In this document: positions 25,810-33,841 of the stretch, in pieces
Numbering within the stretch: the first letter of the stretch is position 1
Layout: the number at the start of each line of letters is the position of its first letter
Origin: Streptosporangium sp. NBC_01755
GTDB lineage: Bacteria > Actinomycetota > Actinomycetes > Streptosporangiales > Streptosporangiaceae
NCBI RefSeq assembly: GCF_035917995.1
Contig: NZ_CP109131.1
Span: 930,001 to 994,000 of the forward strand
DNA length: 64,000 nt
Reading direction: 5' to 3'
Translations under genes and position numbers: made by a program
Notes under the pieces: generated by a model
Databases searched by the model: none
Seen by the model: only the letters and a program-made list of their open reading frames with translations
What the model was told of the DNA's origin: nothing

Positions 25810-26439
25810 ATGGAGAAACCGAGGATCGTTTCTGCCGAGGAATGGCAGCAGGCTCGCGACGAGCTGCTCAAGGCCGAGAAGGAGGCCACCCACGCCCAGG
25901 ACGCGCTCGCGGCGCGACGTCGCCGCCTCCCGATGGTCAAGTTCGCCGACGGGTACACGTTCGACACGCCCACCGGCCCGAAGACCCTGCTCGACCTGTT
26001 CGAGGGCCGGGACCAGCTGGTCGTCTACCAGTTCATGGACAACGGGCCGGACCACTACTGCCCGGGCTGCACCGGGTTCACGAACAACGTCCCGGTGGCC
26101 GGGCTGGCCTGGCCGGCCGAGATCGGGGTCACCTGGGTGACCGTGTCGAACATGCCGCTCGCCCAGATCGAGGCGTACAAGGCGCGGATGGGCTGGACCC
26201 TGCCGTTCGTGTCCTCACACGGCACCTCGTTCGCGGACGACTGCGGCGCCGGTCGCGGCTTCATGCTGAGTGTGTTCCTGCGCGACGGCGAGGACGTCTA
26301 CCGGACCTACAACACCACCTCCCGCGGCGTGGACCGGCTCCTCTTCGCCAACAACATCCTCGACCTCACCCCGTACGGCCGGCAGCAGGACTGGGAGGAC
26401 TCCCCACCCGGCTGGCCGCAGCGTCCCACGTACGGGTAG
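25810..26439 (+). CDS. DUF899 family protein (thioredoxin-like fold)
   Basis: Start chosen at 25810 (MEKPRIVSAEEW), where members of the family usually begin; an ATG at 25768 is also possible. The 209 residues have the DUF899 pattern: SAEEWQQARDELLKAEKEAT, an RRRLPMV turn, GPKTLLDLFEGRDQLVVYQFM, the CPGCTGF motif (CxxC-type), PFVSSHGTSFADD, and the C-terminal W-----PGWPQ. DUF899 proteins are thioredoxin-like with an unproven reaction. The gene stands alone between the SARP and an SMI1-like locus. Confidence 0.88.
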   Translation: MEKPRIVSAEEWQQARDELLKAEKEATHAQDALAARRRRLPMVKFADGYTFDTPTGPKTLLDLFEGRDQLVVYQFMDNGPDHYCPGCTGFTNNVPVAGLAWPAEIGVTWVTVSNMPLAQIEAYKARMGWTLPFVSSHGTSFADDCGAGRGFMLSVFLRDGEDVYRTYNTTSRGVDRLLFANNILDLTPYGRQQDWEDSPPGWPQRPTYG

Positions 26440-26455
26440 GTGAGCCGCACGACGA

Positions 26456-26482
26456 ATGCCCTGGCCGGGACGGCCAGGGCAT
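26456..26482. terminator. Strong hairpin between converging genes
   Basis: An 11-bp perfect inverted repeat, ATGCCCTGGCC (26456-26466) and GGCCAGGGCAT (26472-26482), with a 5-nt loop lies 17 nt after the DUF899 stop and 11 nt before the stop of the converging gene. There is no T-tract, as is common in actinomycetes; it could act in both directions. Confidence 0.75.
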
Positions 26483-26492
26483 GATCGGCGGG

Positions 26493-27745
26493 TCAGCCGC
26501 GTCGCATGGTGAGGATCTCGCGCCCCCGCTCCGGTGTGATCAACCGGGCGATCCGAGGGTCGACCAGCAGGGCGATCGGCGCGAGGTGGTCATCGCTCAT
26601 CGGGCGCCACATCGACAGGGCGTCGCGCAGGAGCGGCCAGGCGTCGTCCCCGGTGTGGTCGGCGATCGCGGCACGCACCGCGTCATCGAACTCCGACTCG
26701 CCGAAGCAGACCCGGAATCCGGGCTCACTCGCCCTCGCCCGATAATCGGCGATCAGCCGCTGGACCGGTTCGGATCCGCGCTTCACCAGGCTGACGAGGG
26801 TGGACTGGGTACGCCAGCGAGCGGCGCGCTTGTGATCGGCGAACAGGATGGGCAGGACCTCGGCCGTCAGGAAGTCAGCGTCGAAAATCCAGGTCAGTTT
26901 GATGCCGCGCCGTAGCATCGAATCGATCAACTCGATCGCGTCGCCGACGCCCAACATGGCCCGCATCTGGAACAGCAGGACCTTGGCCCGGTCCCGGCCG
27001 AAGCGCGCGGCCTCCTCCAGCACCGCCAGCGGCCCGTCGACCTCGCCCGCCAGGCTCGCCAGACGGGCCTGCTCGATCTTCGCGTCCCAGTCACGCTGGG
27101 TCTGGCACTGCGGGCGGTCCAGGGTGTGGAAGCCGGCATACAGGTCGTACATCAACTCATAGAAGGAGCCGTGCCGCTCCGGGCCTATGGCCCTCCAGCT
27201 GAAAAGCTCGTAAGCGGCCCATTCCCCGCGCTCGTCCACGTCTTGCGAGTCGAGGAACAGCACACCCGCGTCCGCCTCCAGTGAGATCAGCAGACCCCAC
27301 CGCAGGCTGGCCGGCTCATCGGCGTCGTCCTCCTCTCGTCATAGAGGCCGTCGTAGATCTCGCCCCACATCGGATCCAGGTCGCGCAGCCACCCGAGGTC
27401 ACCGGTGCCACGTAGCTGGGAGACGAAGCTACCCGCGTCCCGCCAGCCATCGGTCACCAGGAGGAACTCACGGAACGACGGCGGCAGCACGCACCCCAGT
27501 CGCTCCTCCGCCGCGGCCACCTGCTCGGCGGAGGCGGGCGGGAAGCCCAGCCAGTCGTCGGTGACCGGTTCTTCGAACGCCGAGCGCGGCTCCACGTCGT
27601 GGACGGCGAGCCACTCCTCGCTCCAGCGCTTCAGAAACGGCTTCCATGCCTCACGCTCCACGCGGCACTCCTCCACGTCGGCAATGTCGCGCTCATCCCA
27701 GCAGAAGCCACCGACATTGCGGGACGGCGCAAAGTGTCGTCCCAC
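26493..27745 (-). pseudogene. SMI1/KNR4-like gene with a frameshift
   Basis: Two frames together form one protein. The N-terminal part (GTG at 27745) carries an SMI1/KNR4 domain: FPPASAEQVAAAEERLGCVLPPSFREFLLVTDGW, with the family's P-----A----G--LP---R--L----G. After GEIYDGLYDE (about 27330-27340) the frame ends, while the +1-corrected frame continues EDDADEPASLRWGLLISLEADAGVLFLDSQ into a 250-residue C-terminal part. One missing base in a GAGAGGAGG stretch explains the break. SMI1-type proteins often act as immunity or scaffold proteins. It could be a decayed gene or a sequencing error; nearby breaks of the same kind suggest caution. Confidence 0.75.
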
Positions 27746-27763
27746 ACCAGTAAGTTCCTGCGG

Positions 27764-28673
27764 GTGTCACGCAACTCCTGGCGCTGGTGGGCCGCGGCCC
27801 TCCTTACCGGGGTGGCGCTGGTCGCGCTGGTGCTCCTGGCGTTCCTTCCGGTGACCGATCGCGCGCCGGGGGCCGTGTCCGCCTGCCCCGCCGACGCGAG
27901 CGACTTCGTCTGCGCGGCGCGGCAGAGCGGCAACGAACCCTACAAACGGCTGCCCGACCGGGAGTTGCTGGCCTTCGGGCGGCGGCTGTGCGGGGCCTAC
28001 ATCAGAAGGGATCCTGCGGAGATCGCCCGCATTCAGGAGCGGGACGGCGTCCACGTTCTGGCGATGGCGGGCTCCCTGACCGGGATCTGCCCCGGGCGGC
28101 GGCGGCGGACGTGCGGGCGCAGCGCGAGCAGCAGAGCCGGGAAGCGGACGAGTGGGAGGCCCAGGAGCAGCGCAAGTGCGACGAGGCGCCCCGGCACCGG
28201 CCCAGGCTCCGACCGGTCAAGGTGTTCCGCGAGCGGACCTGGACCGACTACGGCGTACTGGAGGGGTACGGCGACGTCACCGTTCCCAATGACGTCGACC
28301 CCGCCGAGTACAGCTTCGACCTGCTGAAGGCCGCGCAGCAGGACGGGTTGGTGGCCGTGGCCCAGGGGGTGGTCAACGTGCTGGTCGACTCCGACATGGA
28401 CGTCTGCGTGACCGGCGAGCTCTACCGCCGTCGTCCGCCGGTGGAGACCAGGGGCTGGGACCGGGTGGTCGAGTTCGGCCTGGGCACCTCCTCCGGCCGG
28501 ATCGAACTCGCCGACCAGATGGACGGCGAACCCTGTCCAACCTCGCCGGCGTGGGCAAGGGCCACTACCGGATCCGCCTGCACTACCGCGTCTCCGAGCG
28601 CGACGACTCCCAGCACCTGCTGATCATGTCCTTCCCCGGTAGGAGTGACCGCACCGTGAACCTGAAGCGCTGA
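27764..28673 (+). pseudogene. Membrane-anchored protein gene with two frameshifts
   Basis: Three frames join into one protein of about 300 residues. Frame one starts at a GTG at 27764 and has one N-terminal membrane segment (WWAAALLTGVALVALVLLAF) and an extracytoplasmic Cys-containing part ending at GICPG. The second frame continues AAAADVRAQREQQSREADEW (about 28093) to DQMDGE (about 28530). The third runs LSNLAGVGKGHYRIRLHYRV to a stop at 28673. Both joins need one extra base in C/G runs (CCCCGGG; AACCCTG). No family recognised. Transcription would diverge from the SMI1-like gene across 18 nt. Confidence 0.65.
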
Positions 28674-28781
28674 CCACACCTCCGGGCGCGCCGGATCGCC
28701 GAACAGGCAGGCATCGACTACGTCGAGGACCGGTGCCTGATCATCGAACGCGCGGCCGGCGGGCTGACCCGGCTCGGCTGA
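28674..28781 (+). pseudogene. Possible C-terminal remnant of a CoA-binding-type protein
   Basis: Directly after the previous stop and in the same frame, about 35 codons read RRIAEQAGIDYVEDRCLIIE and then a tail to a TGA at 28779-28781. The G--Y-EDRC-IIE pattern resembles the C-terminal end of small CoA-binding (Rossmann) proteins. There is no start codon or upstream body, so at best it is a fragment. Confidence 0.3.
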
Positions 28782-28806
28782 CCCGCTGGCTCCCGAGACC
28801 CCGGTT

Positions 28807-29607
28807 TCACGCCGAGTTCCCCCGCCAGGCCAGCGTGCCGCCGTCGATCAGCCACTCGACGCCGTTGACGAACAACGCCTTGTCGCTGGCGAGAAAGCAG
28901 ACGAGTTCTGCGATCTCCTCGGGTCGGCCGAGCCGGGGCACCAGGTGCATCCCGGACATCGCTCGCTTGCGGGCCTCGGGGTCGGCGGCCGCGTTCACGT
29001 AGTCGGCCACCATCTCGGTCTCGGTGACGCCGGGGGCGATGCCGTTGACCCGGATGCCGTACTTCGCGAGGTCCAGGGCGAGGTTCTTCGTCAAGAGGCT
29101 GAGGCCGCCCTTGCTCACGCCGTAGGCGATGCAACCGGGAAACGCCGCGAACGAACCGGTCGAGCCGGTGTTGATGATCGACGGCTGGCGCCTGCTGGAC
29201 TTCAAATGGGGCAGGGCGTACTTCGCGCACAGCCACGCGCCACGTACGTTCACGTCCAGGACATGATCGAAAGTCTCGACCGTCATGTCCTCCAGCGACA
29301 CGGCGCTGCTCAACGCCGTTTCGTTGATGCCGGCGTTGTTGTGCAGAACATCGATCCCGCCGTAGACCTCGACGGCGCGGGACATCAGCATCCGCACCTG
29401 CTCCTCGTCCCGCAGGTCGCAGGCGACGAAGATCGCTTGGCCCCCGGCCTTCACTATTTCGCCCTCGACGGACTTACCCGCCGGCTCGCTCGTACCGCTG
29501 ATCACGACGTTTGCGCCGTGGCTCGCGGCGGCTCGGGCGGTACTGGCGCCGATTCCCCTCGTGCTACCCGTAATGACGAACGTCATGCCGTGGAAGTCAT
29601 ATGACAT
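28807..29607 (-). CDS. SDR family NAD(P)-dependent oxidoreductase
   Basis: The 266-residue classical short-chain dehydrogenase starts at ATG 29607 (a TTG two codons upstream is possible; GAGGTG precedes both). Visible motifs: TGSTRGIG cofactor turn (13-20), acidic CDLRD (about 63-67), NNAG (90-93), catalytic Ser149 and YGVSK with Tyr162 and Lys166, then the IAPGVTETEM loop. The substrate cannot be told from sequence. It stands alone, converging on the frameshifted locus, and shows no link to neighbours. Confidence 0.92.
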   Translation of the reverse strand: MSYDFHGMTFVITGSTRGIGASTARAAASHGANVVISGTSEPAGKSVEGEIVKAGGQAIFVACDLRDEEQVRMLMSRAVEVYGGIDVLHNNAGINETALSSAVSLEDMTVETFDHVLDVNVRGAWLCAKYALPHLKSSRRQPSIINTGSTGSFAAFPGCIAYGVSKGGLSLLTKNLALDLAKYGIRVNGIAPGVTETEMVADYVNAAADPEARKRAMSGMHLVPRLGRPEEIAELVCFLASDKALFVNGVEWLIDGGTLAWRGNSA

Positions 29608-30097
29608 GACCAAAGCACCTCACTCCATAGGAGATTCGACCGCAACCGCATGCCGACCCCCCGAAGAACCAGCAATCTAGCCCCCGATGCAGCTCTGGGG
29701 AAAGAGAGAAGGAGAAACTAGTTCATCTTTTGACTACGGCGGCGGGTCCACGGGGGATCAGCCGAGCTTGTACTCCCTGAGTAGGCCCTGAGCGACATCG
29801 AAGCCGACCTCGGCGGCTGATCTCAGGTTGAACGCTTGACCCTCCAGCCAAGGGAGCGAGGCGACGGCGCCCGAGGAACGGCCTTCCTGGCGGTCATGCT
29901 GGATGCCCTGAAATTGACGATCTGAAACCGCTGTCCCGCGCCCGGCCTGGTCCATCACAGTGATCAAAGAGTATGGGGCGATACACCTCCATATCACTCA
30001 GTCCGCGATGCGGCACAAGTGTCGTCGGGTATCTCTGTTGACGATGTCAATGCACCCATTACCTGGCGCTTCCTACCACCACGTGTACTGTTTCCCC
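29608..30097. other. Intergenic region without a recognised gene
   Basis: This 490-bp stretch separates two divergent genes. A minus-strand frame of 79 codons (29758-29997) is open, with some ordinary-looking composition (GFDVAQGLLREYKLG at its end), but no family or clear RBS supports it. The region must hold the promoters of the SDR and methylase genes. It is less GC-rich than its surroundings, which hints at acquired or decayed DNA. Confidence 0.4.
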
Positions 30098-31741
30098 ATG
30101 AACGCCGATTCCCAGGCCAGTGCCGATTCCCTGGTCTCGGCTGCGGAGATCGCGAAGTTGGCCGGGGTGACACGGGCCGCCGTCTCCAACTGGCGCAGGC
30201 GGCACGCCGACTTTCCCACGCCGGTCGGCGGCGGGGCGCACAACGCCCTGTTCGCCCTGTCCGAGGTGCAGACCTGGCTGGACCGGCATCGCAGGGGCGG
30301 CGAGGTCTCCGGCGAGGTGCTCGTCTGGCAGGCCTTGCGCGGGATGTACGGCGACGACATGACGCGCGGCCTCGCCGACGTCGCCGAGCTGTTCACCACC
30401 GGGTCCGCCCCATCGCTGGATGCCGGGATTCGGTCGCCGGTGAAGGACCTGGCCGCGCAGAGCTCACCGGCCGAGGTTGTCGCGGGGCTCACCGAACGCC
30501 TCATCGACTCGGCGGGCCGGGTGGGCTCGGAGCAGGTGTCGACCTCTCGCCTGACCCGTGCGGTGCGACATTTCGCGGGCTCGGTGAGCGGCACAGTCTT
30601 CGACCCCGCCTGTGGAATCGGCTCCCTGCTCCTCGCACTCGGCAACGGCCCCGAGGTCACCCTGGCCGGGCAGGAGATCGACTCGTCGGCCGCCCGGCTC
30701 GCCGAGTCCCGTACGAGGCTCGCCGGGAGGACGGGCGTGACGATCAGGGTGGGCGACTCACTGCGTGAGGACCACTGCCCGGAGCTCCGGGCGGACCTCG
30801 TGGTGTGCGACCCGCCGGTGAACGTACCCGACTGGGGTCGCGAGGACCTGCTGCTCGACGCCCGCTGGGAGTTCGGCGTTCCCACCCGGGCGGAGGGCGA
30901 GCTGGCCTGGTTGCAGCACTGCTACGCGCACGTCGCCCCCGGCGGCAGGGCGATCTTCGTGGCCTCCGCCTCCGCCGCCTACCGCAAGGCGGGCCGCCGG
31001 ATCCGCGCCGAACTCGTCCGGCACGGCATCCTCACCCAGCTCGTCGCGCTACCGGCGGGGATGGTCGCCTCCCACGCCCAGCCCGTGCACCTCTGGCTGC
31101 TGGCCCGGCCCTCCTCCCCCGACGGCGCGGCCTCCTTTGTCCGGATGACGGACCTCACGGCCAACGACCCCGACGGCCCGTTCGCCCCTGCTCCGGACCA
31201 AGTCGTGGATGTGGCGCTGATCGACCTGCTCGACGAAACGGTGGATCTCACCCCCGCGCGTCACATCGCGGCAGCCCGTACCGACCATCTCGCGGAGTAC
31301 ACGTCCATCCGCGCGGCCCTAGTGGGCCGGCTCCACGAGTTGCTGGACCTGTTGCCGCCGCTCAGCTCCGGCCCCGGTTACCTTGAGGGCGCCACGGTCA
31401 GGGTGGCCGACCTGGCCCGCGCCAAACTCGTCGAGATCGTCGAAGGGGAGGCCGTCTCCACCAGCGACCAGCTCGACACCGACTACCTGCACGGTTTCCT
31501 GCGCAGCACCGCGAACACCCGGCACTCCACCAGCGCCAGCGGCGGCTTCCGCACCGACATCCGCGGCTCGCGCATCCCGCAGATGAGTATCGACGACCAG
31601 CGGCTGTACGGCACCGCCTTCCGCACCCTCGACGAGTTCGAACGGCGTGTCAGGGAACTCACCGAACTGAGCGACCGCGCCACCTCACTGGCCCGCGACG
31701 GCCTCACCGGCGGAGCCCTGCGCCCCCGCACCGACCGGTAA
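30098..31741 (+). CDS. N6-adenine DNA methylase-like protein with N-terminal HTH and DPPV motif
   Basis: Start at ATG 30098 gives 547 residues. A helix-turn-helix of the MerR/excisionase kind opens the protein (SAAEIAKLAGVTRAAVSNW, about 14-32). The methylase core follows: motif I DPACGIGSLL (169-178) for AdoMet binding, and motif IV reading DPPV (238-241) where adenine methylases have [D/N]PP[F/Y/W], then the VPDWG and AEGELAWLQH segments seen in HsdM-like proteins. No specificity or restriction subunit lies nearby. The aromatic residue that stacks on the flipped adenine is replaced by Val, so catalysis may be weak or absent; a regulatory role through the HTH is possible. Confidence 0.85.
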   Translation: MNADSQASADSLVSAAEIAKLAGVTRAAVSNWRRRHADFPTPVGGGAHNALFALSEVQTWLDRHRRGGEVSGEVLVWQALRGMYGDDMTRGLADVAELFTTGSAPSLDAGIRSPVKDLAAQSSPAEVVAGLTERLIDSAGRVGSEQVSTSRLTRAVRHFAGSVSGTVFDPACGIGSLLLALGNGPEVTLAGQEIDSSAARLAESRTRLAGRTGVTIRVGDSLREDHCPELRADLVVCDPPVNVPDWGREDLLLDARWEFGVPTRAEGELAWLQHCYAHVAPGGRAIFVASASAAYRKAGRRIRAELVRHGILTQLVALPAGMVASHAQPVHLWLLARPSSPDGAASFVRMTDLTANDPDGPFAPAPDQVVDVALIDLLDETVDLTPARHIAAARTDHLAEYTSIRAALVGRLHELLDLLPPLSSGPGYLEGATVRVADLARAKLVEIVEGEAVSTSDQLDTDYLHGFLRSTANTRHSTSASGGFRTDIRGSRIPQMSIDDQRLYGTAFRTLDEFERRVRELTELSDRATSLARDGLTGGALRPRTDR

Positions 31742-31881
31742 GACCCCGGGCATCTCCCCGCCGACGTGTCCGGCTCCGGCCAGAACAGCGGTCAACGGGT
31801 CGGAAGCCTTTACCGGCTCGCTACACCGGGTAAAGGTCAGCTGGTGCAAGTCCGTGCATACCTCAGATGGTGGAGGTCACC

Positions 31882-32136
31882 ATGGCGCTACGGTTTCTGG
31901 GCATCAATCCCGGCACTCCGAACGACGGCTCTCCGACGGTCTGGATCGACGAGGAGACCGGCGACTACATCGTCCAGTCGTACAAGGTGGACGAAGCGAC
32001 ATTGGAGGAGTGCAGGAAGACCGGCGACATCCCCGGCCACGAGACGGTGATCCGGCTCCCAGCGGTGATGATGCAGTTCTTCCCCGAGGTGAACGGCACG
32101 ACAGAGGCGGCGACCAATGGCATCGGACATCCGTGA
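31882..32136 (+). CDS. Small hypothetical protein before the DUF6879 gene
   Basis: The 84-residue protein starts at ATG 31882 with GGTGGAGGT upstream. It reads as a compact beta protein (ALRFLGINPGTPNDGSPTVW, then GDYIVQSYKVDEATLEECR). I recognise a recurring small partner of DUF6879/HTH loci but cannot name a family. It overlaps the DUF6879 gene by 20 nt, so the two are co-translated. Confidence 0.75.
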   Translation: MALRFLGINPGTPNDGSPTVWIDEETGDYIVQSYKVDEATLEECRKTGDIPGHETVIRLPAVMMQFFPEVNGTTEAATNGIGHP

Positions 32137-32629
32137 CGGACTAAGAACAGCCCGCTCCTCAGCGGTGCACCTGGAGCTCCGGGACGTCTACACCCCGAAC
32201 GATCCCGACTACCTCGCCTGGATGGCGGGAGACCGGTTCGACCCGGCCGAACGCTGGAGCGACTGGTTCGATCTGATCGTCGCGACGGTCGCCCGGGGTG
32301 TCCGGGTACGGCGGGCCCGGATCGTGTCCGAACCGGTGACCGACTACATCCGCTACGAGTACGACATCACCGCCGCACACAACATCGCCGCGGGTGAGGA
32401 AGTCCGCTGGTTGCCCCGGCGACAGGCCGCCGACCTGCTCGTTCCGGGCAGCGACCTGTGGATCTTCGATGGATCAGTGGTCGTGTTCAACCATTTCACC
32501 GGCGACGGCACATGGCCCGCCGACGGGGTTGAACGGCGAGCCGACGAAGCTCTGGCCAAGCGACTTCTGGCGGCATTCGACACGATCTGGGAACGTGCGA
32601 CACCCCACCAGGACTATCAGCCCACCTGA
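32117..32629 (+). CDS. DUF6879 family protein
   Basis: The 170-residue protein shows the DUF6879 pattern: HLELRDVYTPNDPDYLAWM, GVRVRRARIVSEPVTDYIRYEYD (key residues RR-R--SEP--DY-R-E), NIAAGEEVRWLPR and the C-terminal FN-F. The family is widespread in actinomycetes beside DUF5753-type HTH proteins and is suspected to belong to a toxin-antitoxin-like or signalling pair; function is unproven. It is followed 17 nt later by exactly such an HTH gene. Confidence 0.9.
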   Translation: MASDIRDGLRTARSSAVHLELRDVYTPNDPDYLAWMAGDRFDPAERWSDWFDLIVATVARGVRVRRARIVSEPVTDYIRYEYDITAAHNIAAGEEVRWLPRRQAADLLVPGSDLWIFDGSVVVFNHFTGDGTWPADGVERRADEALAKRLLAAFDTIWERATPHQDYQPT

Positions 32630-32646
32630 TCGTTTAGTGTCCTCTC

Positions 32647-33504
32647 GTGTCCTCGTCCGTCTCCTCCAGCGCTCGCGCGGCCAGGCAGTCCCTGGCCGGT
32701 CGGCTGCGGGAGATCCGCCTCGACGCAGATCTCAGCGCACGAGCGCTGGCGGCGGCGGCCGGATGGCATGAGTCGAAAACCTCCCGCATCGAGAACGCGA
32801 AGACACCGCCCGCCGACGCCGACATCCGCGTCTGGTGCCGGGTGTGCGACGCCGAGGACCAGATTCCCGACCTGATCGCCGCGGCGCGTGAAGTGAACTC
32901 GATGTGGGTCGAGTGGAAACGGATGGAACGGGCCGGCCTGCGGCAGGCACAGGAAGCGCAGCTGCCGCTGTACGAGCGGACCCGTCGCTTCCGTAGTTAC
33001 GCGCCCAGCCTGGTCCCCGGGATCATCCAGACACGTGCCTACACCACCACGGTCCTGCGGGCGATCATGCAACGACGGTCGATCCCCGATGATGTGGATG
33101 CCGCTGTCACGGCCCGAATGGAACGGCAACGCGTTCTCCACGAAGGCGGGCATCAGTTCGCGTTCCTCGTGGAAGAGACGGTGCTGCGCTCGGTGATCGG
33201 GGGCAGGGAGGTGATGGCCGCCCAGCTCGACCACCTGACCGTGGTGGCGTCCCTGCCGTCTGTCAGCCTCGGTGTCATTCCGCTCGGCTCAGATCGGACT
33301 CCGATGCGGTGGACCGTCGAAGGATTCTGGATCTTCGGCGCCGAGCAGGTGTCCGTGGAACTTGTGTCGGGGTACTTGACGGTGACGCGGCCCAGCGAGA
33401 TCGACATGTACAGCCGCGCGTTCACCGAGCTCGCCGAACTCGCGGTGTACGGCGCCGACGCGCGGGCCCTGATCTCGGCCGCGCTACATGCTCTTACCCA
33501 GTGA
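32647..33504 (+). CDS. XRE-type HTH regulator with DUF5753 (Scr1-like)
   Basis: A 285-residue protein from a GTG at 32647. The N-terminal XRE helix-turn-helix spans about 15-70 (LREIRLDADLSARALAAAAGWHESKTSRIENAK region; key SK-SRIE-A). The rest is the DUF5753 domain: an aromatic EAQLPLYERTRRFRSYAPSLVPGIIQT block (key Y-P--VPG--QT), RMERQRVL and PSVSLGVIPLG. Such regulators pair with small DUF397 or DUF6879 genes, as here. TGCAAG repeats just after its stop could be its target. Confidence 0.93.
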   Translation: MSSSVSSSARAARQSLAGRLREIRLDADLSARALAAAAGWHESKTSRIENAKTPPADADIRVWCRVCDAEDQIPDLIAAAREVNSMWVEWKRMERAGLRQAQEAQLPLYERTRRFRSYAPSLVPGIIQTRAYTTTVLRAIMQRRSIPDDVDAAVTARMERQRVLHEGGHQFAFLVEETVLRSVIGGREVMAAQLDHLTVVASLPSVSLGVIPLGSDRTPMRWTVEGFWIFGAEQVSVELVSGYLTVTRPSEIDMYSRAFTELAELAVYGADARALISAALHALTQ

Positions 33505-33508
33505 ATTG

Positions 33509-33558
33509 TGCAAGCACCTGCAAGTTCGTTGAACCTCGCATGCGCTGATTCCTACCGT
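33509..33558 (+). promoter_or_regulatory. Probable promoter with TGCAAG direct repeats
   Basis: A -35-like TTGAAC (33529-33534) and -10-like TACCGT (33553-33558) are 18 nt apart. Two TGCAAG copies (33509-33514, 33519-33524), spaced one helical turn apart, precede the -35. They would drive the interrupted radical SAM gene and could be bound by the HTH protein encoded immediately upstream. Called by eye. Confidence 0.45.
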
Positions 33559-33727
33559 CAGGGGCATCCGCTCACCTGCCGCCGCGCCGTCGTCCCCGCT
33601 TGCACAACGGCTCCGTTACACGCAGCCGGAAGCCACGGTCGCCACGGCGGCGCCCTCCCAGCAGAGGGCGGAGGCGCACTACATCGCACCTCACGGCACG
33701 GCACGTTCCCCCAACCGGAAAGGGCAC

Positions 33728-33818
33728 ATGATGGTCACCGATCCTCTTTCCCCGCTCACACCGGCGTCCGTCGAGTTCCTCGAACTCGAACTCACGAACC
33801 GCTGCCAGCTCGTCTGCG
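33728..33818 (+). pseudogene. Radical SAM gene, N-terminal fragment (cut by insertion)
   Basis: From ATG 33728 (a second ATG at 33731; GGAAAGGG upstream) the frame reads to TNRCQLVC, the first two cysteines (C26, C30) of the radical SAM CxxxCxxC cluster. The inserted element then changes the sequence and brings a stop two codons later (33824-33826). Joining 33818 to 37964 gives C-QLV-C-AH-C-YA and an uninterrupted 342-residue protein (91 + 938 nt). So this is the 5' part of one gene split exactly inside its iron-sulfur motif. Confidence 0.93.
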
Positions 33819-33841
33819 TTCATTAGGCAAGCCCGTTGTCG
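33813..33841. repeat. Left end of the Tn554-like element
   Basis: The 6-bp core TCTGCG (33813-33818) is followed by TTCATTAGGCA and, at 33834-33841, CGTTGTCG. The same pieces appear inverted at the right end (TTC, TAGGC and CGTTGTCG in reverse complement), giving imperfect terminal inverted repeats. Confidence 0.88.

Noticed and set aside
29758..29997. A 79-codon minus-strand frame between the SDR and methylase genes
   Set aside because: No RBS, family or conserved feature could be seen; kept only as a note in the intergenic entry.
31830..31865. GGTGCAAGTCC resembling a B12-box of a cobalamin riboswitch
   Set aside because: The other conserved parts of the riboswitch are missing and the downstream genes have no link to cobalamin.
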